Notes: generated by a model from the sequence alone, not told the origin. Counted from the stretch's first letter, positions 1 through 9,399 are shown. The stretch: 64,000 nucleotides of DNA from JAWWPG01 sp963820035 (GCA_963820035.1 CAWFYK010000009.1:634111-698110), one strand, 5' to 3'. Made by a program: numbers and translations.

Positions 1-510
1 ATGCCCAAGGTCGTCATCGCGGTCGTCCCCGGCTGGGCGGCGGGCGGCGGACACAGCCTCCATGTGGTGTGCGACCTGACCCTCGCGTCGGCCGAGCACG
101 CGCGGTTCAAGCAGACCGACGCCGACGTGGCGTCGTTCGACGGCGGCTTCGGGTCGGCGTACCTCGCCCGGCAGGTCGGCCAGAAGTTCGCGCGCGAGAT
201 CTTCTTCCTCGGCAGCGAGTACGACGCCGCGGACGCTCACCGGATGGGGATGGTCAACGCGGTGGTCCCGCACGCCGAGCTCGAGCAGGTCGCGCTCGAC
301 TGGGGCGCGAAGGTCAACGCGAAGTCGCCGACCGCGCAGCGAATGCTGAAGTATGCGTTCAACCTGATCGACGACGGCTTGGTGGGGCAGCAGCTGTTCG
401 CTGGCGAGGCGACCAGGCTGGCCTACGGCAGCGACGAGGCGGCCGAGGGACGCGACGCGTTCCTCGAGAAGCGCCCACCCGACTGGTCGCCGTACCCCTA
501 CTCCTACTGA
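1..510 (+). CDS. menB: 1,4-dihydroxy-2-naphthoyl-CoA synthase, C-terminal part (window-truncated)
   Basis: MenB closes the second ring of the menaquinone precursor by a Dieckmann-type condensation of o-succinylbenzoyl-CoA. The 169 visible residues are the C-terminal part of the crotonase fold: the glycine-rich oxyanion stretch PGWAAGGGHSL, then CDLTLASAEHARFKQTDADV, and the late segments AREIFFLG, GMVNAVVPHAELE, LVGQQLFAGEATRLAY and the terminal EKRPPDWSPYPY, all strongly MenB-like rather than generic enoyl-CoA hydratase. The family is usually about 270 to 310 residues, so roughly 100 N-terminal residues lie left of the window and the ATG at position 1 is probably internal. No frameshift is seen. 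Confidence 0.9.
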   Translation: MPKVVIAVVPGWAAGGGHSLHVVCDLTLASAEHARFKQTDADVASFDGGFGSAYLARQVGQKFAREIFFLGSEYDAADAHRMGMVNAVVPHAELEQVALDWGAKVNAKSPTAQRMLKYAFNLIDDGLVGQQLFAGEATRLAYGSDEAAEGRDAFLEKRPPDWSPYPYSY

Positions 511-1092
511 TCCAGCGCGTTCGACCACAGCGGATGCGGCGCAGTGCCCGTGCTCGCCGCCTTCCACGACGACGTCGTGGGCTGGTTCGACTACCGCGAC
601 GCGCTGACCACCCTCGACCGGCACGGTGAGGGCGGTCACGCGGAAGCGGATGCCGACTAGGCAATCCTCTTGACAGTCATAGGCGGCGACAAGGCGCACG
701 CTCCATTGAGCCGGCGCATGCTGGGAAGATATGATCGTGAAGCCAGCGCGGGGAGTGCCCGCTGTTCCCGCAGTGTCATCCGTGGCGTTGTCTGACATCA
801 AGATCGATTCCGTGTGCACCCCGACCGGCGGTCAGAATTCCGATCAGAGGTGCGGCGCCTTGGGGAAGGTCAGCCCTCGCGGGGTGTTGCCGCATAAGTG
901 GTCCTGTGGGGTTGGTCGCGACCCGCTGTCCGCGCCGCACCGGTGGGCGTCCCGCGGCGCCGGCCCCAGAGTCCATCCGCGCGGTCGGCGACATGCTGCC
1001 CGAGCGGGGGGAGAACGTCGACTCGACCGTCACGCTGGTGGGGGACGCCAACAATCACTTTCACACCGCCAGCCCGCGCGCATAGCCCGGCT
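511..1092. other. 582-bp interval without a confident gene
   Basis: After the menB stop the same frame stays open to a stop at 658-660 and could encode a 38-residue peptide from GTG 547, but no homology is recognisable. Around 903-1085 another plus-strand frame reads as a plausible protein tail (it contains DMLPERGENVDSTVTLVGD) with no start or upstream domain. These may be decayed gene ends. The last stretch before 1093 should hold the permease promoter, but no clear -35/-10 pair stands out. Confidence 0.4.
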
Positions 1093-2463
1093 ATGTTCGG
1101 GGTCTCCGTGACCGAGGGTGCGCCGCAGGGGGGTGAGGACGCCGATCGCAGGGGCGGCCCGTACCACCCGCGGACCGAGCGTCATCAGGGCCGCGGGCGT
1201 GGTCTCCTGCGGCTGCGGGACGCCTCAGCCATGGCCATCGGCGGGATGATCGGCGGCGGTATCTTCTCGGTGCTGGGAGTCACCGTCCAGCTCGCGGGCC
1301 ATCTCGCGTTCGTGTGCTTCGTAATCGCAGGTGCGGTGGCGCTCGTCACCGCACACAGCTACGCGGGGCTGGCCCGGCGAGCGGGCCGCTCGGGCGGACC
1401 GTACGCCTACCTGCGCGAGGCAGGCCACCCGCAGTTCGCGGCGATCACGAGTTGGTATCTCGTCTTCGGCTACGTGCTCGCCCTGGCTGTCTACGCCTTC
1501 ACCTTCGGCCACTACGTCGCTCGTGTCATCGACGCCGGGGACCTCGTCTCCAGAGTCGTCTCCGTGGTAGTCCTCGGGGCTTTCCTGGTGATCAACATGC
1601 GCGGCGTGGGCGCGTCGCGCCTCACCGAAGACTCCGTGGTGCTGACCAAGATCATCATTCTCGCGGCCATCGCCGGTATTGGGTTGTTCGCGTGGAAACC
1701 TGACCGGCTCAGCCCACTCGCCGACAGCGGCTACGTTGGGGTGTTCGTGGGCGCCGCCTCGATCTTCATCGCCTACGAGGGCTTCGAGCTGCTCTCCTAC
1801 GACTACGACGCCATCGCCCGGCCGGCGCGGACCCTGCCCAGGGCGCTCTACCTGTCAGTGCTGGTGGTCATCGCCGTCTACGTAGCTGTGACACTTGGCT
1901 CCCAGATGCTTGTTCCGGACCAGGTGCTCATCGCCCAGCGCGAGGTGGCCTTCGCGTCCGTCGGCGAGCAGGCGCTCGGCACCGTCGGCCTGTGGCTGGC
2001 AGCCGGCGCTGCTGTGCTCGCCACCTCTTCGGCCATCAACGCCACCTTGTTCTCCACCGCGAGGCTCGTCCGCGATCTCAGCGACGCCGGCGAACTGCCG
2101 TCCTCCCTCGGCCGGGCACCCGCAGGGGTGCCCGCCAACGCCATGTGGTTGCTGTCCCTGCTCGGCGCAGCCTTCGCCATGCTGCCCGGCGTCAACCAGC
2201 TCCTAGCATTCGGATCCATCACGTTCCTCGGCGTCTTCGGCCTCATCAACCATCTCAACGCCCGCACCACCGACCGCGCCCGCGAGCGGGTCCTCGGACA
2301 CCTCGGCGCTACCGCTTGTGTGGTCGCCATCGTCGTGGTCCTTGTCCAGCTCGCCGCCCACGAGCCCACGACCCTGGCGCTCATCGCCGGCTGCGTGCTC
2401 GGCGTAGGCGCGCTGCGGCTCGTCTTCGCGCGAACCAAGCCCGGTGCCGGCGATAGGCACTGA
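1093..2463 (+). CDS. APC superfamily amino acid permease
   Basis: This 456-residue integral membrane protein is expected to import an amino acid or related organic cation by proton symport. The first membrane helix carries the APC signature AMAIGGMIGGGIFSVLG at about residues 40-55, where an unwound GxGIF segment binds substrate. Around twelve hydrophobic segments follow, including FIAYEGFELLSYDYDAIARPARTLP in the middle, a hallmark of the family. The open frame reaches further upstream, but ATG 1093 is chosen because the extra residues are low-complexity and Arg-rich and family members start only 30 to 50 residues before helix 1. No operon partner is evident; the next gene is on the opposite strand. 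The substrate cannot be told from sequence. Confidence 0.85.
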   Translation: MFGVSVTEGAPQGGEDADRRGGPYHPRTERHQGRGRGLLRLRDASAMAIGGMIGGGIFSVLGVTVQLAGHLAFVCFVIAGAVALVTAHSYAGLARRAGRSGGPYAYLREAGHPQFAAITSWYLVFGYVLALAVYAFTFGHYVARVIDAGDLVSRVVSVVVLGAFLVINMRGVGASRLTEDSVVLTKIIILAAIAGIGLFAWKPDRLSPLADSGYVGVFVGAASIFIAYEGFELLSYDYDAIARPARTLPRALYLSVLVVIAVYVAVTLGSQMLVPDQVLIAQREVAFASVGEQALGTVGLWLAAGAAVLATSSAINATLFSTARLVRDLSDAGELPSSLGRAPAGVPANAMWLLSLLGAAFAMLPGVNQLLAFGSITFLGVFGLINHLNARTTDRARERVLGHLGATACVVAIVVVLVQLAAHEPTTLALIAGCVLGVGALRLVFARTKPGAGDRH

Positions 2464-2696
2464 CTGCGGGTGGACCCACGTCGGTGAGATCGCGGAGAGG
2501 CGCTCAGCCACTCCAAGACCCGCACGCTTCATCCGGTGTCTCGAGCATGCGAACCGCCGTCGCGCCCTCTCCTTCGGTCTTCTCACTCTCGCTCGCATGG
2601 CGTCTCTGTGCTGCCGGTTGGCAGGCGGCCTTCAACGCCTTCCCATCGGCGTGTGCGCGTTGGTGAGCGGCTGATCGTCCCTGACGCTTGCATAGG

Positions 2697-5246
2697 TCAG
2701 AGGTTTCCCTTGGTGAGCTGTGCGGTCACCTCGGCTCCACTCGGCGTGACGGGGTCGAGGATGCGGTAGGCGAGCAGCTTGGTGCGGTCGCTGAGGAGGA
2801 ACCAGACCAGGGCGTATGCCCAGACGAATGCCGCCCATTTCCATCCGAGGGGAGTCATGAAGATCCCGTAGACGGCGATCAGGGTGGCCAGGGCTTGGGT
2901 GCCGAGGACGGCTATGAGCAGGATGCGGGCGGGGCGGATGGACCAGAACGGGCCGCGGGTACGGGTGAGGAAGATGGTCAGGTGTCCGGCGACGGACAGC
3001 ATCAGGTACATCAGGGTCTGCAGCTGGGGGTGGCCGAGTCCAAAGGCCCGGTCGCCGAGGTAGAACAGGCCGAACGCGGCGATGGGGCCGAGGACGCCCA
3101 GCACGGTGGCGATGCCGAGTACCAGGCGCATGTTCCAGGCTTCGGGCTCGTCCCTGTAGTGGACATTGTCGTAGGCGATGGACAGGATCGCGCCGTCGTT
3201 GAGCAGCGCCAGCATGACGATCATCACCGCGGTCACGGGGTAGAAGTTGAAGACCAGGATGGTGAGGGTGACGAAGATCAGCACCCGCAGGGTCTCGGCG
3301 ACGCGGTAGATCGCGTAGCTGTTCATCCGCTGGAAGATCTTCCGGCTCTCCTTGACCGCGTCGATGATCACCGACAGGCCGGGGGTGAGCAGCACGATGT
3401 CGGCGGCGGCGCGGGCCGCGTCGGTGGCACCGGACACGGCGATGCCGCAGTCGGCCTTCTTGAGGGCGGGCGCGTCGTTGACCCCGTCGCCGGTCATCCC
3501 GACGATGTGGCCGCGTTGCTGCAGCACGTCGACGATGTGGAACTTGTGCTCAGGGAACACCTGGGCGAACCCGTCGGCGGTCTCGATGGACTCGGCCACC
3601 GCTGCGGTCTCGGTCTTCTTGACCTCACCCAGCCCGGTGGCGTCGAGGATGTTCTCGCCCAGCCCGACCGCCGTGGCGGTCTCCTTCGCGATGGCCAACG
3701 CGTCGCCGGTGACCATCTTGACCGTGACGCCCAGGCCCTGGGCGGTGGCGATAGTGGACTTGGCATCGTCGCGGGGTGGGTCGGACAGCGGCAGCACACC
3801 GACCAGCCGCCAGGGGCCGTCTGCTGCCGCGCGGGCCACGCCCAACGAGCGGAAGCCGCGGGCCGCGAAGTCGTTAACTGCCTGCTCTGCAGCGGGCGCG
3901 GCGTGGTCACCGGCGGCCGACAACGCCAGGATCACCTGGGGTGCGCCCTTGGTGACCTTGAAGGTGGTTCCGTCCGGGCCGGTGACGGTGGCCTCGGTGC
4001 GCTTATGCACCGGGTCGAACGGCTGGAAGCCCACTACCTGGTATCCCTGCAACGCCGCGTCGTCGGTCAGCCCGCCCAAGACGGCGACGTCGATGGGGTC
4101 GTCGTCCTCCGCGCGGGAGGCCAACGCGGCATCGACGATGACCTGCTCGGCGGGGATGTCACCTGCGCTGAACGGGTCGCCCAGTGTGAGGGTGTTCTGG
4201 GTCAGGGTGCCCGTCTTGTCCGCGCACAGCACGTCCACCCCGGCCAACTCCTCGATAGCCACCAGCCGGCTGACCACGGCCTGCTTGGCGGCCAGCAGTC
4301 GCGCACCGACCGCCATCGTCACCGACAGCACCGTCGGCATCGCCACCGGGATCGCTGCCACCGTCAGCACCAAGGCGAACTGCAACGTGGTGACCGTCGG
4401 GTCGCCGCGGAGCAGCGAGACGGCCACGATCACCGCGACGAAGATGGCCGCCAGGAAGATCAGGTAGTTGCCGATCTTCAACACGGCGCGCTGGAAGTGG
4501 CTGACCGTGTGAGCGTCTTGAACCAGTTCTGCGGTCTTGCCGAAGTAGGTGTGCGCCCCGGTGGCATACACCAGCGCCCCGATCTCACCGCGGCGGATGA
4601 TGGAACCGGAGAACACCGCCTCCCCAGGTTGCCGGGTGGCCGGCAGCGACTCCCCGGTCAGCGCGGATTGATCCACCTCCACCGGGTCACCCTCCAGCAG
4701 CCGCGCATCGGCCGGCACGATGTCGCCCAGCCGTAACCGGATCACGTCACCGGGGACCAGCTCACGCGCCGGCGGCGTGGTCCACGCCCCGTCCCGCCGG
4801 ACCCGGGCCGTGATCGCCAGCTTGGCCTTCAACGCGTCGATCGCGTTCCCCGCCTGGTGTTCCTCCCAGAACCCGACCACCCCGTTGGCCACCAGCAGCA
4901 CCAAGATGATGAAGAAGTCCGGCCAGTGCCTCGCCACCGCCGACAAGACCACCGCGATCTCGATCATCCACGGGATCGGACCCCAGAAGTACGTCAGGAA
5001 CTTCAACAACGCACTGGTCTGGTGTTCTTCGATCTCGTTCGGCCCGAACTGCCCCAGCCGCTTGGACGCCTCAGCCTGGCTCAGCCCGTCCGGTGACGAC
5101 CCCAGCATCGACTGAACCTGTGCCAGCGGGAGCGACTTCAAGGCACCTTCACCGAGTCCGGGGGCCGGTGTGGAAGCGGCCGGAGCCCCCCCGGCGGGCA
5201 CACTGGGACCGTCCCCGGCTCCGGGTCCGGCAGGTGCTGTCGTCAT
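2697..5246 (-). CDS. P-type cation-transporting ATPase (plasma-membrane H+-ATPase-like, type IIIA)
   Basis: An 849-residue cation pump. Key sites are all present: TGES (197-200) in the actuator domain, IPVAMP (299-304) in helix M4, the phosphorylated Asp in DKTGT (D343), KGAP (433-436) in the nucleotide domain and TGDGVNDAP (585-593). The N-terminal cation-ATPase domain (GLSQAEASKRLGQFGPNEIEE) and the IPVAMP motif resemble proton-type IIIA pumps of fungi, archaea and some bacteria; no heavy-metal-binding domain is seen. ATG 5246 is favoured because it follows a GGGAGG Shine-Dalgarno sequence, although the frame is open further upstream into the neighbour. It lies 22 bp after the universal stress gene on the same strand, so co-transcription is likely. 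The transported ion (H+ or Mg2+/Ca2+) is inferred. Confidence 0.88.
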   Translation of the reverse strand: MTTAPAGPGAGDGPSVPAGGAPAASTPAPGLGEGALKSLPLAQVQSMLGSSPDGLSQAEASKRLGQFGPNEIEEHQTSALLKFLTYFWGPIPWMIEIAVVLSAVARHWPDFFIILVLLVANGVVGFWEEHQAGNAIDALKAKLAITARVRRDGAWTTPPARELVPGDVIRLRLGDIVPADARLLEGDPVEVDQSALTGESLPATRQPGEAVFSGSIIRRGEIGALVYATGAHTYFGKTAELVQDAHTVSHFQRAVLKIGNYLIFLAAIFVAVIVAVSLLRGDPTVTTLQFALVLTVAAIPVAMPTVLSVTMAVGARLLAAKQAVVSRLVAIEELAGVDVLCADKTGTLTQNTLTLGDPFSAGDIPAEQVIVDAALASRAEDDDPIDVAVLGGLTDDAALQGYQVVGFQPFDPVHKRTEATVTGPDGTTFKVTKGAPQVILALSAAGDHAAPAAEQAVNDFAARGFRSLGVARAAADGPWRLVGVLPLSDPPRDDAKSTIATAQGLGVTVKMVTGDALAIAKETATAVGLGENILDATGLGEVKKTETAAVAESIETADGFAQVFPEHKFHIVDVLQQRGHIVGMTGDGVNDAPALKKADCGIAVSGATDAARAAADIVLLTPGLSVIIDAVKESRKIFQRMNSYAIYRVAETLRVLIFVTLTILVFNFYPVTAVMIVMLALLNDGAILSIAYDNVHYRDEPEAWNMRLVLGIATVLGVLGPIAAFGLFYLGDRAFGLGHPQLQTLMYLMLSVAGHLTIFLTRTRGPFWSIRPARILLIAVLGTQALATLIAVYGIFMTPLGWKWAAFVWAYALVWFLLSDRTKLLAYRILDPVTPSGAEVTAQLTKGNL

Positions 5247-5268
5247 CGGGTGCTCGCCTCCCACCGTG

Positions 5269-5751
5269 TCACGGCCGAGGTGTTCCGCCCTGCCTGCCAT
5301 CGTGTGCTCGCGGCGCTGGCTCCCGACGGTGCGGCACGATGACACGCGGACAGGGGGAGTGTTGCGCGCAGTAATGGCCCGTGGAGCCCAAGACCATGCC
5401 AGCGAAGGCGCCGTGTCCTTGACTGCCAACGGCCAGGAGGTCGGCGTCCTTGGCCGCGTCGACCAAGACATGGGCCGGGAGGCCTTCCACAACGACGGTC
5501 TCTACTGGCACTTCAGATTGGGTTCCCGGCGCATCCGTGATTGCAGTCTCAAGCCTGCGGCGAGCCTCCTTCTCGAAGTCCACGTCCGAGTAGTCCACAG
5601 GCATTCCGTACGTCACCGGTTGGCGCCAGGCACAGACCGCCCGCAACCGCCCGCCCGTCAACTCGGCCTGGCGAATCGCCCACCGAAAGGCGTCCATGCT
5701 CGCCTCCGATCCGTCCACTCCTACCACGATCACCGGCTGCTGGCTGGTCAC
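5269..5751 (-). CDS. Universal stress protein (UspA-type, ATP-binding)
   Basis: A 160-residue single-domain USP. It begins with the first beta strand VIVVGVDGSEAS and ends with the ATP-binding signature G-2x-G-9x-GS (GSQGHGAFAGMVLGS), followed by PCPRVIVPHR, the usual last strand. Such proteins bind ATP as dimers and support survival under hypoxia, stasis or starvation. The start is GTG 5751 with an AGGGAGGG Shine-Dalgarno sequence about ten bases upstream. It is the first gene of a probable two-gene unit with the P-type ATPase 22 bp downstream. A short Pro/Arg-rich tail after the last strand is unremarkable. Confidence 0.9.
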   Translation of the reverse strand: MTSQQPVIVVGVDGSEASMDAFRWAIRQAELTGGRLRAVCAWRQPVTYGMPVDYSDVDFEKEARRRLETAITDAPGTQSEVPVETVVVEGLPAHVLVDAAKDADLLAVGSQGHGAFAGMVLGSTGHYCAQHSPCPRVIVPHRREPAPRAHDGRQGGTPRP

Positions 5752-6222
5752 GACGGGTCCCTCCCTTGGCTCGCGCTACCACCCAGCGTGCCGGGTCCTT
5801 GCCCAGCTGGAGTAGGGACTCTCGGCCCCAGTTCCCGGGCCCCTTGGGTCCGTCGGGCCAGACCGAGACTCATCCGTCCCGGGCCGCGCAACCGGTCCAT
5901 TGACCTCTGACGCTTCGGCGATGGGCATCGATGCGTCGCGAGCCGTGAGCATGACAAGGAACTCCACGCAGGGTGCGACGCGTCCAGGGCTCAAGACTCT
6001 GGCAACTTTCCCGTCGTGAGTAACCACGACCCAACACGTATCATCACGGCACGCTTCGCTGGATGAGGAAACAACACCGGGGGATTCTGGGCGACCCGGG
6101 AACTCCTACAAAGGCGCACCGGGCAGGCGTAGTGGCTGCTTCATCCCCTTGTGTACCTCGCCGCGGACGCTGCCGTTAGCGAGCCGTGGCGATCGGCGTT
6201 GGGACGTTGGTGGCTGTGTCCA
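5752..6222. other. 471-bp interval upstream of the USP gene, no gene seen
   Basis: Apart from the DosR-like box at 5812-5831 and the USP Shine-Dalgarno sequence near 5762, nothing coding is convincing. Short minus-strand frames (5776-6027, 5748-5957) lack recognisable domains and have no good ribosome-binding sites. Confidence 0.4.
5812..5831 (-). promoter_or_regulatory. DosR/DevR-like operator upstream of the stress gene
   Basis: The 20 bases match the mycobacterial DosR consensus (TTSGGGACTWWAGTCCCSAA) at about 14 positions, including the GGGACT core and the opposing GCCCC. The site lies 61 bp upstream of the USP start codon, a usual distance for activation. The match was made by eye and no DosR/DosS gene is in the window. 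Confidence 0.35.
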
Positions 6223-7206
6223 TCAGTCCGCGGCCCCGACCAGGGGATGGAACAGCCGGACGCTGTCGATTCGGGTGTCGTTCACGGTCATGAGCCACAA
6301 CACCCCTGGTGGGCAATGCCCGGGGGCCCACGCTGGGCTGATCAGAGCGGACTCGAGGATGGTGATGCGGCGACTCGCGGTGACCTGCATGACCCGTTGT
6401 CGTACGCCGGCCTCGACGTCCGTCATCATGACTTCTCCGAGCACATCCCGGCCGCGGGTTCGCTGGCCCTGCGGCCCGGTGAGGGCGAGATCGGGGACGA
6501 CCGTCGCGGCCAGTGCCGAATGGACCTCGCCCCGCTCGGCAGCGGCCAGCAGGTCGACGGACTGCTGGCGACGGTATTCGGTCAGAGCGGCGGCGTCGTC
6601 GTGGACACCTGCCGCACAGGCCTGCAGGGTCTGGCCGAGTTTGCGGCGTGCCCCGTGCAGGCGGCTCCGGACCGTTCCCAAAGGGAGATCGCACACCAAC
6701 GCAATTTCCTGGTAGGACTTCACAGCGGTGAAGTACCGCAGCAGAACAGGGACCTGTAGCGGTTCAGACAGCGCATTGATCGCCGTCCAAAGCCAGTTGT
6801 TGAGCGCTTGGCTCTCGAGGTCCTCCTCGGGAGTCGGTTCGAGCGCGGGTCGTTCCTGCTCGAGCAGGGCGACGGCGGTCTCCCGGCCTGCCGAGCGTCG
6901 CCGCATGCGGGCGGCGTTGCGAGTGATCGCTCGCAGCCACGGGCCTGCGGCCGTGGGGTCGCGCAGATCGCTGAGGCGCTGCAGGGCGATGAGCATCGCG
7001 TCCTGGACAACATCCTCCGCGTCCGGGCTCCAGCCGAGCACGCTGAGCGCCACGGCACGCATTCCGGGACGGTGTCTTTCCAGCAGGACCGCGAAACCGG
7101 CCACGTCGCCGCCGGCAGCAGCTGCTACGAGTTCGGCGTCAGTCGGGCCGTCAATGGTCGCCGCCACGAACCCAGTATGCGCGCCAGAACTTTCTGTAGC
7201 AGACAT
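6223..7206 (-). CDS. ECF sigma factor with C-terminal SnoaL-like domain
   Basis: A 327-residue sigma factor. Region 2 spans about residues 34-103 (GFAVLLERHRPGMRAVALSVLG, then DAEDVVQDAMLIALQRL) and region 4 spans 140-192 (QEIALVCDLPLGTVRSRLHGARRKL, the -35-recognising helix-turn-helix). The remaining 130 residues have the NTF2/SnoaL-like layout seen in extended ECF groups such as SigJ/ECF41, where the extra domain modulates activity without a classical anti-sigma factor. ATG 7206 follows GGAAAG at a short distance; an in-frame ATG 24 bp upstream is possible. It is divergent from the hydrolase gene with 75 bp between, so a shared control region is likely. Its regulon is not predictable here. 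Confidence 0.85.
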   Translation of the reverse strand: MSATESSGAHTGFVAATIDGPTDAELVAAAAGGDVAGFAVLLERHRPGMRAVALSVLGWSPDAEDVVQDAMLIALQRLSDLRDPTAAGPWLRAITRNAARMRRRSAGRETAVALLEQERPALEPTPEEDLESQALNNWLWTAINALSEPLQVPVLLRYFTAVKSYQEIALVCDLPLGTVRSRLHGARRKLGQTLQACAAGVHDDAAALTEYRRQQSVDLLAAAERGEVHSALAATVVPDLALTGPQGQRTRGRDVLGEVMMTDVEAGVRQRVMQVTASRRITILESALISPAWAPGHCPPGVLWLMTVNDTRIDSVRLFHPLVGAAD

Positions 7207-7281
7207 CGAACTTTCCCATCGCGTCTGCATCTTCTTGCTGAGGGCCGCCACCCGGAAGGGCCCAGGACAAGGAGGAAACTC

Positions 7282-8163
7282 ATGCTCGTCACCGTGAACC
7301 GCACCCAACTCTATGTCGATATCGATGGATCCCAGCTGCGCGTCGAGGACGGTGGCCTGGTCCAGCGACCGGCAATCATCGTGTTGCACGGTGGCCCGGG
7401 CTTCGACCAGGGCTACCTCCGCCCGGGACTCGGCGCCCTGCGCGAGGCCGCGCAGCTTGTCTTCGTCGACCTGCGCGGACAGGGCCGGTCGGGGCGCCCA
7501 TCGGTTCAGTCCTGCACCCTGGAACAGATGGCCGACGATGTCGCCGCGCTGTGCAAGCTGCTGGGAATCCAGGCACCGCTGCTGTTCGGGCACTCCGCGG
7601 GTGGGTTCGTAGCGCTGCACCTCGCGGTGCGACACCCCGGGCTGGTCAGCGCGCTCGTTCTGTGCGACACGGCCGCGACACTCGCACCGCCCCCGCCGGA
7701 CGACGCGCCCCCACCGAGTCTGGCCGAGCGGTCGACGCCCGAGGCGGTCGAGGTGGCCGAAAGGTTGTTCGGTGGCGATGACTCACCTGAAACGTTCGCC
7801 GCGTTCGGCCGGTTGGTCACCCCGTACTACGCCGGTCCCCGGCACACCGACGTGCCCGGCCGGTTACTCACGCTCAGCGGATACGTCAGCGACGTCGCCC
7901 AGCACTTCTTCCGAGTGCTCGCTGCCGAATACGACCTCCGCCCCCGGCTCGAGGAGATCACAAGCCCAGCCCTGGTGGTGGTCGGTGGCTGTGACTGGAT
8001 CTGCCCACCGGCCGCCAGTCGTGTCCTCGCCGAGGGACTCCCCGACGCGCAGCTGATCGAGTTGCCCGAGTCCGGACACTTCCCATTCTCCGAGGAACCT
8101 GGCATCTTCTACGACGCCGTCCACAGGTTTGTCGAGAGGCTCCAACGGTTGAGTAGCCGATAA
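7282..8163 (+). CDS. Alpha/beta hydrolase, proline iminopeptidase-like family
   Basis: A 293-residue alpha/beta hydrolase. HGGPG (36-40) forms the oxyanion motif typical of proline iminopeptidases, GHSAGG (103-108) carries the nucleophile Ser105, and the acid and His are expected in GGCDWICPP and SGHFPFSEEP near the C-terminus. The Pro-rich segment APPPPDDAPPP sits in the cap region. There is no signal peptide, so it should be cytoplasmic. ATG 7282 follows an excellent AAGGAGG at a spacing of about six bases. It is divergent from the SnoaL-type sigma factor and may be its target. Substrate (peptide, ester or other) unknown. Confidence 0.87.
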   Translation: MLVTVNRTQLYVDIDGSQLRVEDGGLVQRPAIIVLHGGPGFDQGYLRPGLGALREAAQLVFVDLRGQGRSGRPSVQSCTLEQMADDVAALCKLLGIQAPLLFGHSAGGFVALHLAVRHPGLVSALVLCDTAATLAPPPPDDAPPPSLAERSTPEAVEVAERLFGGDDSPETFAAFGRLVTPYYAGPRHTDVPGRLLTLSGYVSDVAQHFFRVLAAEYDLRPRLEEITSPALVVVGGCDWICPPAASRVLAEGLPDAQLIELPESGHFPFSEEPGIFYDAVHRFVERLQRLSSR

Positions 8164-8337
8164 GCGCTGACAGCCTCAACAGCAGTCTTGGTGCCAGCAA
8201 TCGAGCGAGCCGGTGGTTGATCATCGACCAAGGCGCCGGTGGAACGGTGTCCGCGGTGCGGGAATAGCATTGTCTTGTCTCACGTGTAGCACAAATCCGC
8301 TGGTGATCGACGGGCGACGTGCGCCAGGCTCCTTGCC

Positions 8338-9069
8338 ATGACGACCAGTGATTACTGGGATGCCGACACGGCTGCCCGGTACGACGAGACCTCCGCCTTC
8401 ATGTTCGAACCCGCGGTGCTAGACCCAGCTGTGGACTTTCTTGCCGAGTTGGCCGGCGGTGGCCCAACGCTGGAGTTTGCGATCGGAACGGGGCGCATCG
8501 CCATTCCGTTGGTCGAGCGTGGTGTCCCGGTCACGGGCATCGAGCTATCTCAACCGATGGTCGACCAGCTTCACGTCAAACGGCCCACACTTCCGGTCGT
8601 GGTGGGTGACATGGCCACGAGCACGGCGGAAGGCGAGTTCTCGCTGGTTTACGTGGTCTGGAACAGCATCGGCAACCTGCGAACACAGGCCGAGCAGGTC
8701 GCCTGTTTCCGCAACGCGGCGCGTCATCTCGCGCCCGGTGGGCATTTCGTCATCGAGCTGTGGATTCCGGGGATCAGACGCTTCCCGCCGGGTCAGGTGG
8801 CGGTGCCCTTTCATGTCGGAGAACATCATGTGGGCTTCGACACCTACGACCTCACCACCCAGCAGGGGACGTCGCACCACTACTCGCGTCACGACGATGG
8901 AACGGTGGAGTACGCCGCCAGCAACTTCCGCTACATCTGGCCCTCCGAGTGTGACCTGATGGCTCAAATGGCTGGGATGGAGCTGGAGCGGCGCGTCGCT
9001 GACTGGCACGGGGGCCCGTTCACCAGCGACAGTGAGAGCCACATCTCGGTCTGGCGCATGGTCGGCTGA
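8338..9069 (+). CDS. Class I SAM-dependent methyltransferase
   Basis: A 243-residue Rossmann-fold methyltransferase. Motif I is LEFAIGTGRIAIPL (about 48-61), motif II is VTGIELSQPMV with the acidic residue that binds the SAM ribose, and the GDMA segment and LVYVVWNSIGNL form motifs III/IV. The opening YWDADTAARYDE resembles small-molecule methyltransferases of actinomycetes, and the C-terminal part holds a barrel-like substrate lid. No adjacent biosynthetic genes indicate a substrate. ATG 8338 is chosen because the homologous region begins right at the N-terminus, although no strong Shine-Dalgarno sequence is visible. Confidence 0.85.
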   Translation: MTTSDYWDADTAARYDETSAFMFEPAVLDPAVDFLAELAGGGPTLEFAIGTGRIAIPLVERGVPVTGIELSQPMVDQLHVKRPTLPVVVGDMATSTAEGEFSLVYVVWNSIGNLRTQAEQVACFRNAARHLAPGGHFVIELWIPGIRRFPPGQVAVPFHVGEHHVGFDTYDLTTQQGTSHHYSRHDDGTVEYAASNFRYIWPSECDLMAQMAGMELERRVADWHGGPFTSDSESHISVWRMVG

Positions 9070-9399
9070 CGGACTTAACAGGGCCGAGCGACCGGCGGTG
9101 TTCGACCACCGAGTGCTGTCCCAGTGCAGGAGGATCCCGTGATAGACCGCGGTGACAGAGGTGCCGCCAGCGTGCACGACGCCGCGACGGCCCGGACCCT
9201 CGTCACCAGGGGGATGCAGGGAGCGACGGCTGAGCTGCATCCATCGGGCGATCTGACGCACGCGGATTGCGGCGCCAAGATGTGAGTACTAACAGGCAGC
9301 CGTTCGAGGTCGCCGTTCGCTGGTTCTGAGCAAGCTCCCACCCTTGGTCGCGCTGAGCCTTGAACGCCGGTCGTGGTGGGACGGGCATACAACCACGAC
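9070..9399. other. 330-bp interval, no gene seen
   Basis: No frame with a good start, domain or sensible codon bias was found. The last part, from 9385, is the segment duplicated at 11191 in front of the second, degraded antitoxin copy. Confidence 0.4.

Noticed and set aside
547..660. 38-codon frame after menB
   Set aside because: In frame with menB beyond its stop, but the MenB C-terminus is complete without it; no homology is recognised, so it is left as intergenic.
2688..4736. 682-codon open frame on the plus strand
   Set aside because: It is antisense to the P-type ATPase, has the composition of a shadow frame (runs of Gly, Asp, Gln and Arg) and no domain; the ATPase has all its motifs.
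5776..6027. Minus-strand 83-codon frame upstream of USP
   Set aside because: No start signal or domain, and it would run through the DosR-like box.
8214..8230. 17-bp near-palindrome TGGTTGATCATCGACCA
   Set aside because: One isolated site between same-strand genes without a matching partner; too little to call an operator.
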